A DNA stretch of 64,000 nucleotides from Planctomycetota bacterium (GTDB taxonomy: Bacteria > Planctomycetota > UBA11346): positions 1 through 64,000 of the forward strand of contig JACDEI010000013.1 of assembly GCA_013816485.1 (NCBI GenBank), written 5' to 3'. Positions 34,963-44,511 of the stretch are shown here, piece after piece (the first letter of the stretch is position 1; each line of letters starts with the position of its first letter). The position numbers and the translations under genes were made by a program. Below the pieces are notes generated by a model. That model searched no databases and was not told the origin of the DNA. It saw only the letters and a program-made list of their open reading frames with translations.

Positions 34963-36690
34963 TTACGACTCAGTACGTTTCCACGCGCCGGTGTGCCGTT
35001 CGGTGGGACGGTAGCGAACGAGGAAACGGTTCTCGGCATCTTCATCACCGACCAACAGCAGGTCGCCGTCGGCGGGCAGTGGCTGGTCTGGCGGTGGCAG
35101 CGCCTGCGTTCCGGTGGGGGTGTCGATAGCCACCACCAAGCAGCCAGTCTGAGCGCGAACGTTGGAATCCTTGAGCGTGCGTCCGACGAGTTCCGGCGGG
35201 ATCTTCACCCGGATTAGACTGAGGCCTTCGGTGAGCATCAGCACGTTGGTGTGGCGCAAGTGGTTGCTGATCGCGTTGGCACCGAGCGAGGCGTAGGACA
35301 AGACGCAGTCCGCACCAGCGCGGTCGACGGTGTTGACGTTGCGGTCACGGGTCACGCGGCTGATGATCTGCATGTCGGGGCGCAGGGCACGACAAAGGAT
35401 GGTGAGGAAGATGTTGGTGTCGTCGTCGTGGGTGGTGATCAGCACCGTTGGTGCCTGCATGATACCAGCCCGTTCGAGCACCGCGCGATCGGTCGCATCG
35501 CCCTCGATCATGTAGGCAGGATCGAGGGCGCGTTGTGGCTGGGTGTCGATCACGCGGTAGGCGATGCGGCGCGTGGTCAGGTGTCGGATCGCTGAGCGTC
35601 CGACGCGTCCGCTGCCGATCACCAGCACCGGATCAGGATTGGCGTTGTAGATGCAGAAGGTCTCGTCCCAGGCATCGAGTTGGGCGCGGGTGGCGATCAC
35701 CACCAAGATGGTGTGTTCCTCGATGCGGGTGTCGGGCCCGGCGGTCTGCATCTTCCCACGTTCCCACACGCAGGCGATCGCCACGCCGAGGTGTTCGCGC
35801 AGACGTGCCCCACGCAGGGTCTTGCCGACGAGTGGCGTGCGGTGCACAGCGGCCTCCGCCACCAGCAGATCGCCGAAGGAACCGACCACGTGCGCGAGAT
35901 TGTCGCCGCCGTGCGTGCGACGGGCCATGCCCATCCCGAGCATGCGCCCGAGGCGCAGCACCTGGGTCTCGCCGGCACGGCGCAGGACCTCTTCGGCGGT
36001 GTCGCTGCGCGCGGTGGCGAAGATCGGCACCTTTTCGCTGATTTCGCGCACGGTGAAGGCGATGTTGGTGTTGACTAGTTCGCTGCCGAGGGTCGCCAGC
36101 AATGCCGCACGTTCAGCCCCGGCGTTGCGGTAGGTGTGCGGATCGTCGACCATGCCGTGCAGTACCGAAAGTCCGAGGTCGTGCATGCGCAGGGCATCGG
36201 GCAGTTCGGGAACAATCAGCACGTACGGCACCTGCTGCCCGGTGAGCTGTTCGATCAGCGTCTCTGCCACCGGACCGTGGTTGACGATGATGACGTGGCC
36301 ACGCAGGTGGGGCGAAACTTCACGTGGGGCGCGGGCGTTCGACTGCGCCTTCATCCACGGCGCATAGAGAAACTCGATGAAGGTGAACGGCAGCATCACC
36401 AGCAGCATGAACACGCCGCTGAACATCACGATAATCGAATAGATGCGGCCGATATCGCTTTTGAAGGTGATATCGCCGAAGCCGAGTGTGGTCATGGTGG
36501 TGACCACCCAGTACATGCCGGAGATCCAACTGTGATCCTGGCCTTCCCACACCATCAGGATGTGGAACAGGACGGTGTAGAGCACCATCATCGCCAGCAG
36601 CAAGGTGCAGAAGCGCAGCAGCATCCAAAGATTGCCGCGACTGCCGCGATCCATGAGCAGAGTGACGAGAATGGCGGGCAGGAACTTCAT
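34963..36690 (-). CDS. Potassium channel with two RCK (TrkA-N/TrkA-C) domains
   Basis: The 575-residue protein has two membrane helices flanking a pore loop with TTLGFGD (67-73), a K+-type selectivity filter with Phe instead of Tyr. Two RCK units follow: the first about 125-330 (HVIIVNHGPVAETLIEQL), the second about 345-560 (VLVIGSGRVGRSAIRHL, a Rossmann GxGxxG). The tandem arrangement on one chain is like MthK/BK channel gating rings. It is one base downstream of the PBP4 gene and probably co-transcribed. Confidence 0.9.
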   Translation of the reverse strand: MKFLPAILVTLLMDRGSRGNLWMLLRFCTLLLAMMVLYTVLFHILMVWEGQDHSWISGMYWVVTTMTTLGFGDITFKSDIGRIYSIIVMFSGVFMLLVMLPFTFIEFLYAPWMKAQSNARAPREVSPHLRGHVIIVNHGPVAETLIEQLTGQQVPYVLIVPELPDALRMHDLGLSVLHGMVDDPHTYRNAGAERAALLATLGSELVNTNIAFTVREISEKVPIFATARSDTAEEVLRRAGETQVLRLGRMLGMGMARRTHGGDNLAHVVGSFGDLLVAEAAVHRTPLVGKTLRGARLREHLGVAIACVWERGKMQTAGPDTRIEEHTILVVIATRAQLDAWDETFCIYNANPDPVLVIGSGRVGRSAIRHLTTRRIAYRVIDTQPQRALDPAYMIEGDATDRAVLERAGIMQAPTVLITTHDDDTNIFLTILCRALRPDMQIISRVTRDRNVNTVDRAGADCVLSYASLGANAISNHLRHTNVLMLTEGLSLIRVKIPPELVGRTLKDSNVRAQTGCLVVAIDTPTGTQALPPPDQPLPADGDLLLVGDEDAENRFLVRYRPTERHTGAWKRTES

Positions 36691-36691
36691 C

Positions 36692-38110
36692 TTAGCGCGC
36701 CAACCCGGCGAGGGCTTCGTAGAGTTTCTCGCGCAGGGCGTTGGCCCAGGTGATGCCCGGTGCTGTCCCGCGGTTGAGCAGGATGGCGAAGGCGTAGAGG
36801 CGCTGGTCGCCAGCCATCAGGTAACCGGCCAGCGCGCGTGATTCGTTGTGCGTGCCGGTTTTCACCAGACCACGGATGCCTTGAAGATCCTTGTCCTTGA
36901 GGCTCGCGCGGTAGCTCGGGCCGAACTCGCTGCGGTGCATCGCATCGAGCAGATTCACCAGGTAGGTCGCGCTGGCCTCGTTGCCATAACTCAGGCCGCA
37001 GCCGTCGACCAGCGTCAACGGACCCATGCCGGCTCCGAAGTGGCCTTCGAGCACCTGCACCGCGGCGATGCGGCCGGCGACCAGCGATCCTTCACCGGCC
37101 TTGGCCGCGCCGAGCAGGCGCAGGAACTGCTCGGCGTAGAAGTTCTGGCTGCGTTGGTTGCAGATGTTGATCGCCGGCATCAACGGTTGCCGCACATCCA
37201 CCAGCAGCGGACCGACTGCCGGATCGACTGCACCCAGGCGTACGTTGCCGGAGACCGGGATGCCGGCGTCCGTCAGCAGCGCCTTGAAGTGGTCGCCGAT
37301 CATCAAGTCCGGATCGCTCTCGATCGCCAGGGGGAACCACGCCGTCGTGCGGCCGCAGGTGCCGCTCACCACCACCGTGTTGCTGTTGAGCGAACGCGAG
37401 ATGGCGTTCTTGCCCGCGCCGCTCGCCAGCGAGCGCGTCTGGTTAATGACCTTGATGCGCGGCGACCGCGGACGGGTTTCGATGGTGCAGGGTTTGTCGA
37501 CTGCGCCTGGGATGATGCGCACCTCAATGCAGTTGTCGTTCCAGGCGAAGGCGGAACTCGGCGCACTGAACCAGCGTTGGAGGTTGGCCTGATCGTCCGG
37601 CCAAGTCGCGGGCCGGATCGGACCGCTGAACAGGCGCGCATCGATCACTAGGTCACCACCGATGCGCTGCACGCCCTGGCGTTTGAGCTCGGCGGCGAAT
37701 CCGCGCAGGACGTTGTCGGGGTCGCGGCCCTGGGCGAAGTGTTCATCGAAACACGGACTGCCGCCACCGATCACGCCCAGTCCCGGAAGCGTCCCGTCGC
37801 TGCTCAGCGGGCCGAGGCCGACCAGTCGCGTGCGGAACTGGTAATCGGCACCGAGTCCGATCAGCGTCGCCGCGGTGGTGACCAGCTTGGTGGTCGAGGC
37901 CAAGCTGAGCGGCTGATCGGCATTGCGTCGTACGACCCACTGGCGCTGATCGAGCTGCGCCATCGCCACGCCGGCCATGCCGCCGGGCGGCACGGTGGCG
38001 AGCAGAGCCTCGATGGTCGTCGCCGCCTCGCCTGCACGCGCCTGGGCGACTACGCCCAGGATCAGTGTGGTCAGCAGGATACGCGCAGTCAGGTGCATCT
38101 GCGGTAGCAT
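36692..38110 (-). CDS. dacB: D-alanyl-D-alanine carboxypeptidase/endopeptidase (PBP4 family)
   Basis: Start at 38110 (or 38098) precedes a signal peptide (MHLTARILLTTLILGVVAQARA). The 472-residue protein has the three penicillin-binding motifs of class C enzymes: S-T-T-K (72-75), S-Q-N (about 336-338) and K-T-G (about 425). The long insertion between the first two motifs is typical of DacB/PBP4. It trims or cleaves peptidoglycan cross-links in the periplasm, showing that this organism makes peptidoglycan. It is divergent from yacG. Confidence 0.92.
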   Translation of the reverse strand: MLPQMHLTARILLTTLILGVVAQARAGEAATTIEALLATVPPGGMAGVAMAQLDQRQWVVRRNADQPLSLASTTKLVTTAATLIGLGADYQFRTRLVGLGPLSSDGTLPGLGVIGGGSPCFDEHFAQGRDPDNVLRGFAAELKRQGVQRIGGDLVIDARLFSGPIRPATWPDDQANLQRWFSAPSSAFAWNDNCIEVRIIPGAVDKPCTIETRPRSPRIKVINQTRSLASGAGKNAISRSLNSNTVVVSGTCGRTTAWFPLAIESDPDLMIGDHFKALLTDAGIPVSGNVRLGAVDPAVGPLLVDVRQPLMPAINICNQRSQNFYAEQFLRLLGAAKAGEGSLVAGRIAAVQVLEGHFGAGMGPLTLVDGCGLSYGNEASATYLVNLLDAMHRSEFGPSYRASLKDKDLQGIRGLVKTGTHNESRALAGYLMAGDQRLYAFAILLNRGTAPGITWANALREKLYEALAGLAR

Positions 38111-38171
38111 GGTCCACGGCCCCGCCGGCGGCAAGGCTGGACGCCGGACCCGGGGGGCGGAGCATCCCGCC

Positions 38172-38375
38172 ATGCCCGAGACCCTGTCCTGCCCTACCTG
38201 CAGTCGCCCAGTGCTCAGTGGCGGCCAGGACCGTCCGCGTGAGTTCCCCTTCTGTTCGGGTCGTTGCCGCGACCGTGATCTCGGAGCGTGGTTCGCTGGA
38301 CGCTACACCATCGCTGGCAGTGACCTGGAGCAGGTCGATCGTGCCGCCCGCGGTGTCGACCGGGTGGCGGAATGA
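38172..38375 (+). CDS. yacG: DNA gyrase inhibitor YacG, zinc-binding
   Basis: The 67-residue protein has the four-cysteine zinc site C7-x-x-C10 and C28-x-x-x-C32 and the family ending D-L-G-x-W (FPFCSGRCRDRDLGAWFAGRY). Length is normal. YacG binds GyrB and blocks DNA binding. The glycosyltransferase gene begins 19 bases downstream. Confidence 0.92.
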   Translation: MPETLSCPTCSRPVLSGGQDRPREFPFCSGRCRDRDLGAWFAGRYTIAGSDLEQVDRAARGVDRVAE

Positions 38376-38394
38376 CCTCCAGGGCCATGACACT

Positions 38395-39528
38395 GTGATC
38401 GGGCTGCGCGTATTACATCTGGCTACCTCGCCGGCGGCGGCGGCCGGTGGTGACGTGCTCACGACCATGAACTGGCTGACCACCAACGGTCACACCGTGG
38501 CGCTCGCCGCGGGAGGCGACGGGGAGATCCCCGGCGTCGAGATGATCCGTTTCCGCTCCGGCGCGGCGTCGTGGTGGCTGGGCGGCAAACGCTCGCTCAT
38601 CGACCAGGTGCAGGCATGGAAACCCGATCTGGTGCACCTGCACGGGGCCGAGGCGATTGCCGCCGCGCGCGCCCTGGGTAGTGGTCTGGAATTGCCGGTG
38701 GTGGTGTCGGTCGATCAGATCCTGCCCGCGGCGCGCGTGCGCGCGCTGCGTGATGCCATGGTCAGTTGGGTGCTGGTGCCGACCGAGGCTCACCGCGCGC
38801 ATTACATCGGTCGCGCCAAGCTGGCGCGCGACTGCGTGTCGTTGCTGCCGTTCGCCATCGATGTCGAACATATGGCGGCGGTCGGTGCCGACACCGTCGA
38901 CGATGCCTTGACCATCGGTCTTGAAGCCCACGCCGACGATCCTGCGCTGCTGCCGCTGGTCGCCGCGGTGGCCAAGCTGCGTAGCAGCGGAGCGCTGGTG
39001 AAACTCGCCATCGCGGTCGGCCCCGGCGCCAAACGCGAAAGCCTGATCAACACCCTGGCCGAACATCAGACCGATGGCTGGTGCGAGGTGCTGGGTGCCC
39101 GCGGTCACGACGCCCTGATCAGCCGCTGTGATGTGCTGGTGCAACCCAGTGGCGATGAGCGTGGCGTGGCACCGGTGATCGTCGCGATGGCCGCCGGCCG
39201 TGCGGTGCTCGCCGCGGCCAACACCGGGATGAACGAACTGGTGAACGACGGTGCGACCGGCCTGTTGGTGGGCATGGGCGATCAGGCGGCGCTCGACGTG
39301 GCGCTCATCCGCCTGGTCCAGGATGCTGCGTTGCGTCGTCGCCTGGGCGAAGCGGCACAGGTCCAGGCGCGTGTACGTTACGCCGTCGGCGTGGTCGGCC
39401 CGGCGTTGGTCGAACTCTACCAACTCGCGGTCAGCGCCTTGCAGAACCCGGGATCGAAGGGTGATGGCAGCCGGGCGTACAAACGCCGCGTCACTACGCG
39501 CATTGATCAGTCGGTCGCGGACGGCTGA
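38395..39528 (+). CDS. Glycosyltransferase, GT4-like (group 1)
   Basis: The GTG at 38395 gives VIGLRVLHLATSPAAAAGGD, a proper GT-B beginning; frames upstream run opposite the PBP4 gene and through yacG. The 377-residue protein shows the N-terminal Rossmann region (KPDLVHLHGAEAIAAAR) and the C-terminal donor site (QPSGDERGVAPVIVAMAAGRAVLA, read in parts, then NELVNDGATGLLVGMGD). It would transfer a nucleotide-activated sugar in envelope synthesis. Donor and acceptor are not known. Confidence 0.85.
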   Translation: MIGLRVLHLATSPAAAAGGDVLTTMNWLTTNGHTVALAAGGDGEIPGVEMIRFRSGAASWWLGGKRSLIDQVQAWKPDLVHLHGAEAIAAARALGSGLELPVVVSVDQILPAARVRALRDAMVSWVLVPTEAHRAHYIGRAKLARDCVSLLPFAIDVEHMAAVGADTVDDALTIGLEAHADDPALLPLVAAVAKLRSSGALVKLAIAVGPGAKRESLINTLAEHQTDGWCEVLGARGHDALISRCDVLVQPSGDERGVAPVIVAMAAGRAVLAAANTGMNELVNDGATGLLVGMGDQAALDVALIRLVQDAALRRRLGEAAQVQARVRYAVGVVGPALVELYQLAVSALQNPGSKGDGSRAYKRRVTTRIDQSVADG

Positions 39529-39548
39529 TACGGTTTTACTCGCATCGC

Positions 39549-39733
39549 ATGCGTGCGACGTGCGACGTGCGACGTGCGACGTGCGAGGTGCGAGGTTGGA
39601 AGACAAGCCGTTGCGCCAACTCGCGCCTGCACCCGACAGATGAACTGCTGCCACGTCGTAACTGGCTGGCGTCCAGCTTCGCACGTCGCACGTCGCACGT
39701 CGCACGTCGCACGTCGCACGTCGCACCTCGCAC
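39549..39733. repeat. Inverted pair of heptamer arrays (GTGCGAC)n / (GTCGCAC)n
   Basis: Six units of GTGCGAC/GTGCGAG at about 39551-39593 face eight units of the complementary CGCACGT/CGCACCT at about 39679-39733. A spacer of about 85 bases separates them. The transcript would form a long regular hairpin. The arrays lie between the convergent ends of the glycosyltransferase and permease genes, where they may also stop transcription. Confidence 0.88.
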
Positions 39734-39763
39734 GCACTCGCACAGCGAGTGCTCTCCAATCAA

Positions 39764-41827
39764 TTAGCGCAAGCGTGCAGGCAATATCACCATCGTGCGG
39801 CCGACCCAGTGCAGGCGTTTCTGTACGGCGTTCGCCGTGTTGTTGTGCAACAGCCAGTGGTACCAGCGTTCGCGTTGGAAGATGATCTTGCCGGCGAAGA
39901 ACGTCGAGCGTGGGAACTCCTTAGCCACCTCCAGGCAGAGCGTCTCTGCCTCGTCGATCGCATCGGTGCCGATCGCCATGCGGTACGTCGACGGCACGCC
40001 GAGGCCGTTGGCCAGCTCGACGTATTTCACCAGGTTTTCTTGTGTGCGTTCGCGCAGATCGTCGACGGTGTCCTGGCCTTTGAACGCGCCAGAGTCGACC
40101 ACGCCGACCGAGATGAACACCAAGTTCTTGTACACGTGCGGGAAGGTCTTGAAGACGTTGAGCACGGTGTGGATGCCCAGGCCGCCGTAGCCACCCACCA
40201 GCACCACCGCGGTGTGCGCCTTGGGATCGAAGGCGGTTTTCGGCAGCGTGCTGGAACGTGGCTGGTTGCCGAGGTCCGCGTAGAGTTTGCGCAGCTTGGC
40301 GATGGTCAGGCGGTAGTGCGCGTGGATCAGCAGACACAGCGCAGCAAGCAGACCGGTGGCGACCAGCGCGACCGCACCCCCGCGACCAAACTCCTGCCAC
40401 GCGGTGACCATCAGGATGGTCGCACAGATGACGAAACCGGTGCCGAACAACGCGATCCGCCGGGTTTTGACCGCGGCGGTATCCTTGGCCCGCCACCACC
40501 AGCGCATCATCCCGAGCATGGTCAACGAGAACGAGAGGAACACATTGATAGCGTACATCACCACCAGCATGGTGATGTCGCCGTCGGTCAGCCACAGGCC
40601 ACCAAGCGCCATCAGGCCCATGATCAGGATGCCGTTCTCGGTGTTGAGACGTTCCGACAACGCGGCGAAACGATGCGGCATCCACGAGTCCACCGCCAGG
40701 TTCGCCAACACGCGTGGACCACCGATGAAACCCGCCTGTGCCGCGACCACCAACAGCAGCGCCTCGGTCACCAGCACCGAGATGACGAAACCTTCGCTCC
40801 ACGGCAGGTAGGCGCCAACTTGCTCGGCGAGCACGGCATTGGAGGTCTTGCCCGGGACATCGGGAATGTCCCACAGTAAGTAGCACAACACCAGGCCAGC
40901 GGCGGTGACCGCGAGCGAGATCGCCAAGTACATCATCGTGCGTTTGGCAGTCGCGATGCGGGGCTCGCGCAGCAACGGCAGGGCGTTCGATACCGCCTCG
41001 ATGCCGGTGTAGGTACCGCCGCCGAGCGAATAGGCCTTCAGCAGCAGCATGATCATACCGAGCACGCCGATGCCGGCCATGTCGGTGTTGAATCCATCCG
41101 CCACCCGCTCGGCCACCACGCCCACTTCACTCAGGTGCAACACCAGCCCGCCGCCGATCAGCACCACATGTACCATGACAAACAGCAGGAAGATCGGCGT
41201 CAGCCAGACGATCGACTCCTTCACCCCGCGCAGGTTGAGCACGATCAGGCCGATGATCAGCGCGGCTTCACCTGGGAACTTCCACGCCACCAGTGTTGCC
41301 GGTAGGAAACTGAACAACGCGTCACCAACCGCCGCGATCGACACGGTGATGGTCAACACGTAGTCGATCAGCAGCGCGCAGCCGCTCACCACGCCGATGC
41401 GCGGCCCGAGCATGCGTGACGCCACGCCATAACCGCCGCCGTTGGGAAATACTTCGATCAGTCGGCTGTAGGCCGACGAGATCAAGAACACCGTACCAGC
41501 GGTCAGCACTGCGAGTGCCAACGCCAGATGCGGATGGTCGCGGACGACGCGGTAGCCTTCCTGCGGACCGTACGACGACGATGACAACGCATCGGCACCC
41601 AGGCCGATCCACGCCAGCACCGACACCAGGGTCAGCGCATGGAACAGTTTGCGATCTTTGAGATCACGCGGCCCGCCGAGCAGCAGTCGGGTGGTGCGTT
41701 CGACCAGCGTCGGTGGTTCAGACGTCGGCAGCAGACCACTGCCGGAGGTCGGTTGTGGTCCGCTGGCTGGCGACGCCGGTGGCACTGCGGTCGGCGGTCC
41801 GCTCGGATCGGGTGGAGGCGTGGTCAT
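39764..41827 (-). CDS. APC-superfamily amino acid permease with C-terminal cytoplasmic domain
   Basis: The 687-residue protein has a proline-rich N-terminal tail (1-45), 12 membrane helices (about 65-520, with GLGADALSSSSYGPQEGY and the GGGYGVASRMLG loop) and a soluble C-terminal part (about 540-687) with VVLVGGYGGLGIHTVLNVF, which may be a universal-stress-type nucleotide-binding fold. The substrate is probably an amino acid or K+; large APC permeases with such a tail are common in bacteria. It is monocistronic. Confidence 0.88.
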   Translation of the reverse strand: MTTPPPDPSGPPTAVPPASPASGPQPTSGSGLLPTSEPPTLVERTTRLLLGGPRDLKDRKLFHALTLVSVLAWIGLGADALSSSSYGPQEGYRVVRDHPHLALALAVLTAGTVFLISSAYSRLIEVFPNGGGYGVASRMLGPRIGVVSGCALLIDYVLTITVSIAAVGDALFSFLPATLVAWKFPGEAALIIGLIVLNLRGVKESIVWLTPIFLLFVMVHVVLIGGGLVLHLSEVGVVAERVADGFNTDMAGIGVLGMIMLLLKAYSLGGGTYTGIEAVSNALPLLREPRIATAKRTMMYLAISLAVTAAGLVLCYLLWDIPDVPGKTSNAVLAEQVGAYLPWSEGFVISVLVTEALLLVVAAQAGFIGGPRVLANLAVDSWMPHRFAALSERLNTENGILIMGLMALGGLWLTDGDITMLVVMYAINVFLSFSLTMLGMMRWWWRAKDTAAVKTRRIALFGTGFVICATILMVTAWQEFGRGGAVALVATGLLAALCLLIHAHYRLTIAKLRKLYADLGNQPRSSTLPKTAFDPKAHTAVVLVGGYGGLGIHTVLNVFKTFPHVYKNLVFISVGVVDSGAFKGQDTVDDLRERTQENLVKYVELANGLGVPSTYRMAIGTDAIDEAETLCLEVAKEFPRSTFFAGKIIFQRERWYHWLLHNNTANAVQKRLHWVGRTMVILPARLR

Positions 41828-41927
41828 CGGTTCCGCGTCACCACGGGGCGGTGATGCGGAGGGGCCATGCTAGGAGCTTCACCGGCTCCGCAATCCACTG
41901 TCGAGAGAGCGTTGCAATCGTCTGTGT

Positions 41928-43376
41928 TCAGCTGCGTTGCGCAGTTGGCGCGGGGAGTGCGTCGAGCACTGCCTGCCACGCCAGCGGATGTTGTTTCGCC
42001 GCACTGGGGATTTCCACCACGTGTACGCTGCCACGACCACGCGGTTGCCAGGCCACGGGAAACGCCGGGTCGTTGTGCCCGGTGAAGGCCACCGTCACCG
42101 ATACGCCGAGCGCCGCGGCAAGGTGATGGCCAACGCTGTCGTAGCTCAGCGCATGGCCGCAGCAGGCCAGTGCCGCGGCCCACCCGCTGATCGAACCGTG
42201 GAAGCGGATAAGTGGGGCATCGGCGAGCGCCCCAGGCGCACACTCACCGATCGCGCGACCAAAACCTTTGCCGCTGTCGTCGATGTCCACCGCGTTCCAG
42301 CCGAGCTCCGCCAGCAACGCTTCGCTGTTGGCCAACTCGTCGGTGCCGAAACCACGATCGAGCAGGATACGCCAGCCCAGCTCACGGAGACGCCGCAAGA
42401 TCAGCACCTCCGCTTCTTTGGGCAGCGACTTCGCCGGATTGCCACCGTGATCGAGTTTCACCGCTGCGAGCGGCGCGGGGCCGAACGCGGCGCGCAGACG
42501 TCCGCGGACGATGTCGGCGGCGGGATCCAGGGCGACCCGTGGCGCGACGGTTGGTGATGCGGGCAAGGCGAGTGTACGCGCCAACCACGCATCAAGCAGC
42601 ACAGCCAGACTCTGCGGTGCGGCGCCTTCGCCCTGAAGATTCTCCCACAGCAGGTAACGCGCATCGTCACCGACCGGCAGCAGACCGAGCTGGTCGAGGC
42701 GCGAATCCGGTGCGACGACCAGATCGGCGCGCTCCTCTGCTACCGCTGTGACCACATTCTGCCAACTTGCGAGGCGTTCACGCAGCGGTCCACGGCGGGC
42801 ATAATTGATCGGCCGCACACGCACCTTGGGTAGGCCGGCGAAAAGACCCTGGAGTTTGCCGTCGCCCAGCAGCACCAGTTCCGCCTGGGGATACCGCTGG
42901 TGCAGACGTTGGAGCACCACGCTGGAGAGCAGGATGTCGGCCCCGATGGTCACCCGGCTGAGCACCACGATGCGTCGTGCGTCGGCAGGCGGCGTGGCGG
43001 TGTTCGCCCGGATGCGCGCATGGCGTGCCAACAACGCGGCTTCGCTGATGATGCCAGCAGCAGCGAGTGCGGTCAGCAAGGTCGGCGTGCGCGACGCGAC
43101 CCGCCAGACGATCCGTCCGAAGAACCGCGCATACGCGGCACGTCCCGCCGGGGTGAAACCATCATTGAGCGGCTCCACCAGCCCGCCGAACAACGCCCCA
43201 AGCCCGGCACTACGCGTCGCCTCGTCATCGCTGTCCGCCGCGTCGGCGATGGCATCGGCGGCGTTCAACAGCGCGTGCCCGTCCGGCAGGGCCGCCAGAT
43301 CACGTGCCACCTCCGCCAGCGGACGTTCGCCGACCCAGTCGATGATGGTGCGGGCATGATCAGCAGGCGTCGGCAT
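41928..43376 (-). CDS. Glycosyltransferase family 9 (heptosyltransferase-like)
   Basis: The 482-residue protein contains a GT9 core (about 140-460): RRIVVLSRVTIGADILLSS, SRLDQLGLLPVG, FHGSISGWAAALACCGHAL and SYDSVGHHLAAALGVSVTVAF, the last two being the donor-binding region seen in ADP-heptose:LPS heptosyltransferases. The N-terminal 130 residues are an extra helical part. It would act on lipopolysaccharide or a related outer-membrane glycan. Confidence 0.82.
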   Translation of the reverse strand: MPTPADHARTIIDWVGERPLAEVARDLAALPDGHALLNAADAIADAADSDDEATRSAGLGALFGGLVEPLNDGFTPAGRAAYARFFGRIVWRVASRTPTLLTALAAAGIISEAALLARHARIRANTATPPADARRIVVLSRVTIGADILLSSVVLQRLHQRYPQAELVLLGDGKLQGLFAGLPKVRVRPINYARRGPLRERLASWQNVVTAVAEERADLVVAPDSRLDQLGLLPVGDDARYLLWENLQGEGAAPQSLAVLLDAWLARTLALPASPTVAPRVALDPAADIVRGRLRAAFGPAPLAAVKLDHGGNPAKSLPKEAEVLILRRLRELGWRILLDRGFGTDELANSEALLAELGWNAVDIDDSGKGFGRAIGECAPGALADAPLIRFHGSISGWAAALACCGHALSYDSVGHHLAAALGVSVTVAFTGHNDPAFPVAWQPRGRGSVHVVEIPSAAKQHPLAWQAVLDALPAPTAQRS

Positions 43377-43455
43377 GGGCGCGGGATGGTGGTAGCACCG
43401 GCGTCATCGCAAGGAGCACCATACCATAAGTCAATCGAACGAAGAGACGGCCTGA

Positions 43456-43585
43456 TTTTTCGCCACGAAGCCACGAAGAAGCGAAGATCAGACAGAGATC
43501 ATCGCTTTTCGCCATTGACCAAGAACCCGACAGGAAGGATGGATCGCTTCGGTCCTTCGTGTCTTCGTGGCGAAAAATCGATTCG
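43456..43585. repeat. Inverted repeat with CCACGAAG words
   Basis: The left part (tttttcgccacgaagccac, from about 43456) is complementary to the right part (gtcttcgtggcgaaaaatcg, about 43561-43580). The spacer of about 90 bases contains further partial copies (gcgaag, cgcttttcgc). It lies between the GT9 gene start and the small gene pair. No gene is visible in 43377-43711. Confidence 0.75.
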
Positions 43586-43711
43586 ATTCCGGGTGTAGGC
43601 GGACTTATGGGTAATGCGTAGCCTTAGACAGGTGGAAACGACAGCCAGCGGGAGGTGGGCGATTGCCAGCTGCCAGTTCCACTAGGTTCTGTTGCTGTTA
43701 GGTTTTCGCAC

Positions 43712-43924
43712 ATGGACCACGTCGATCTCGCTCGTGAGGAGCAATGGCGGATCTGGGCGGCGATGACGCCAGCCCAGCGCCTGCAACTCATGGGTCGGAT
43801 GACGGCGCAGGCGATCGGTTGTCGTGAAGTGCGATTGCGTGAACTCCATCCGCAGGCAGACGAGGCGCAATTGCGTGAACTGCGTATTGCTGCCACCTTG
43901 GCTTCCTCGCCATCGACGTGCTGA
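43712..43924 (+). CDS. Small protein paired with a nucleotidyltransferase
   Basis: The 70-residue product (MDHVDLAREEQWRIWAAMTP...) is helical and charged. The related motif EQWRIWAAMTPAQRLQLM is a frequent start of small proteins encoded just before nucleotidyltransferase genes. Its stop overlaps the next start by seven bases. It may be an antitoxin-like or binding partner; this is inference. Confidence 0.7.
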   Translation: MDHVDLAREEQWRIWAAMTPAQRLQLMGRMTAQAIGCREVRLRELHPQADEAQLRELRIAATLASSPSTC

Positions 43925-44496
43925 CGCCGCTCGATCCGGACCTGGTCCGCTTTGCTGAGCAACTCGAAGCGCATGACATCCCGTGCATGGTGGTCGGCTC
44001 GGTAGCTTCCACGGTGTGGGGCGAACCGCGCAGCACCCTTGATATCGATCTGGTGGTCGCGGCGAAACCCGAAGACGCCGAACGCATCGCCGCGATCTTC
44101 CACGAACCACGCTACTATGCTCCGCCGGTGGCAGTGATGCGTCGCGAGATCGCACGCGGTGGACGTGGCACCTTCAACCTCATCGACACCGCCACCGGCT
44201 TGAAGGCGGATATCTACCCAGGCGCGGATGACCCGGTGAATGTCTGGGGCATGGCGCGGCGTGTCCCGGTGGAAACCGGAGTGGGCATCATCTTTATTGC
44301 TCCGGTATCCTGCGTGATCGCCGGCAAGTTGCGCTATTACGCCATGAGCCGGCAGGACAAACACCTGCGGGACATCCGTGGCATGCTGCGCCTGACCGCA
44401 TCTCAGCTTGACCGTGGCTTCGTCGACGAGGTGGCACAACAGCACGGAGTGGTCGACGCCTGGGCTGACTGCCTTGCCCGACCAGGGGTCGAATGA
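43918..44496 (+). CDS. Nucleotidyltransferase-fold protein (DUF6036-like)
   Basis: The GTG start overlaps the small upstream gene. The 192-residue protein has the nucleotidyltransferase signature VVGSVASTVWGEPRSTLDID, with the two aspartates of the D-x-D metal site in TLDIDLVV. The C-terminal half is helical (IAGKLRYYAMSRQDKHLRDI). Such two-gene units resemble type IV or type VII toxin-antitoxin systems (AbiEii or MNT-like), though the usual HEPN partner is absent. Confidence 0.82.
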   Translation: MLTPLDPDLVRFAEQLEAHDIPCMVVGSVASTVWGEPRSTLDIDLVVAAKPEDAERIAAIFHEPRYYAPPVAVMRREIARGGRGTFNLIDTATGLKADIYPGADDPVNVWGMARRVPVETGVGIIFIAPVSCVIAGKLRYYAMSRQDKHLRDIRGMLRLTASQLDRGFVDEVAQQHGVVDAWADCLARPGVE

Positions 44497-44511
44497 TTCC
44501 GGATGGACCGT

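Noticed and set aside
39549-39733. Possible CRISPR array
   Set aside because: The units are contiguous heptamers with no spacers, and the two blocks are in inverted orientation; no cas gene is nearby.
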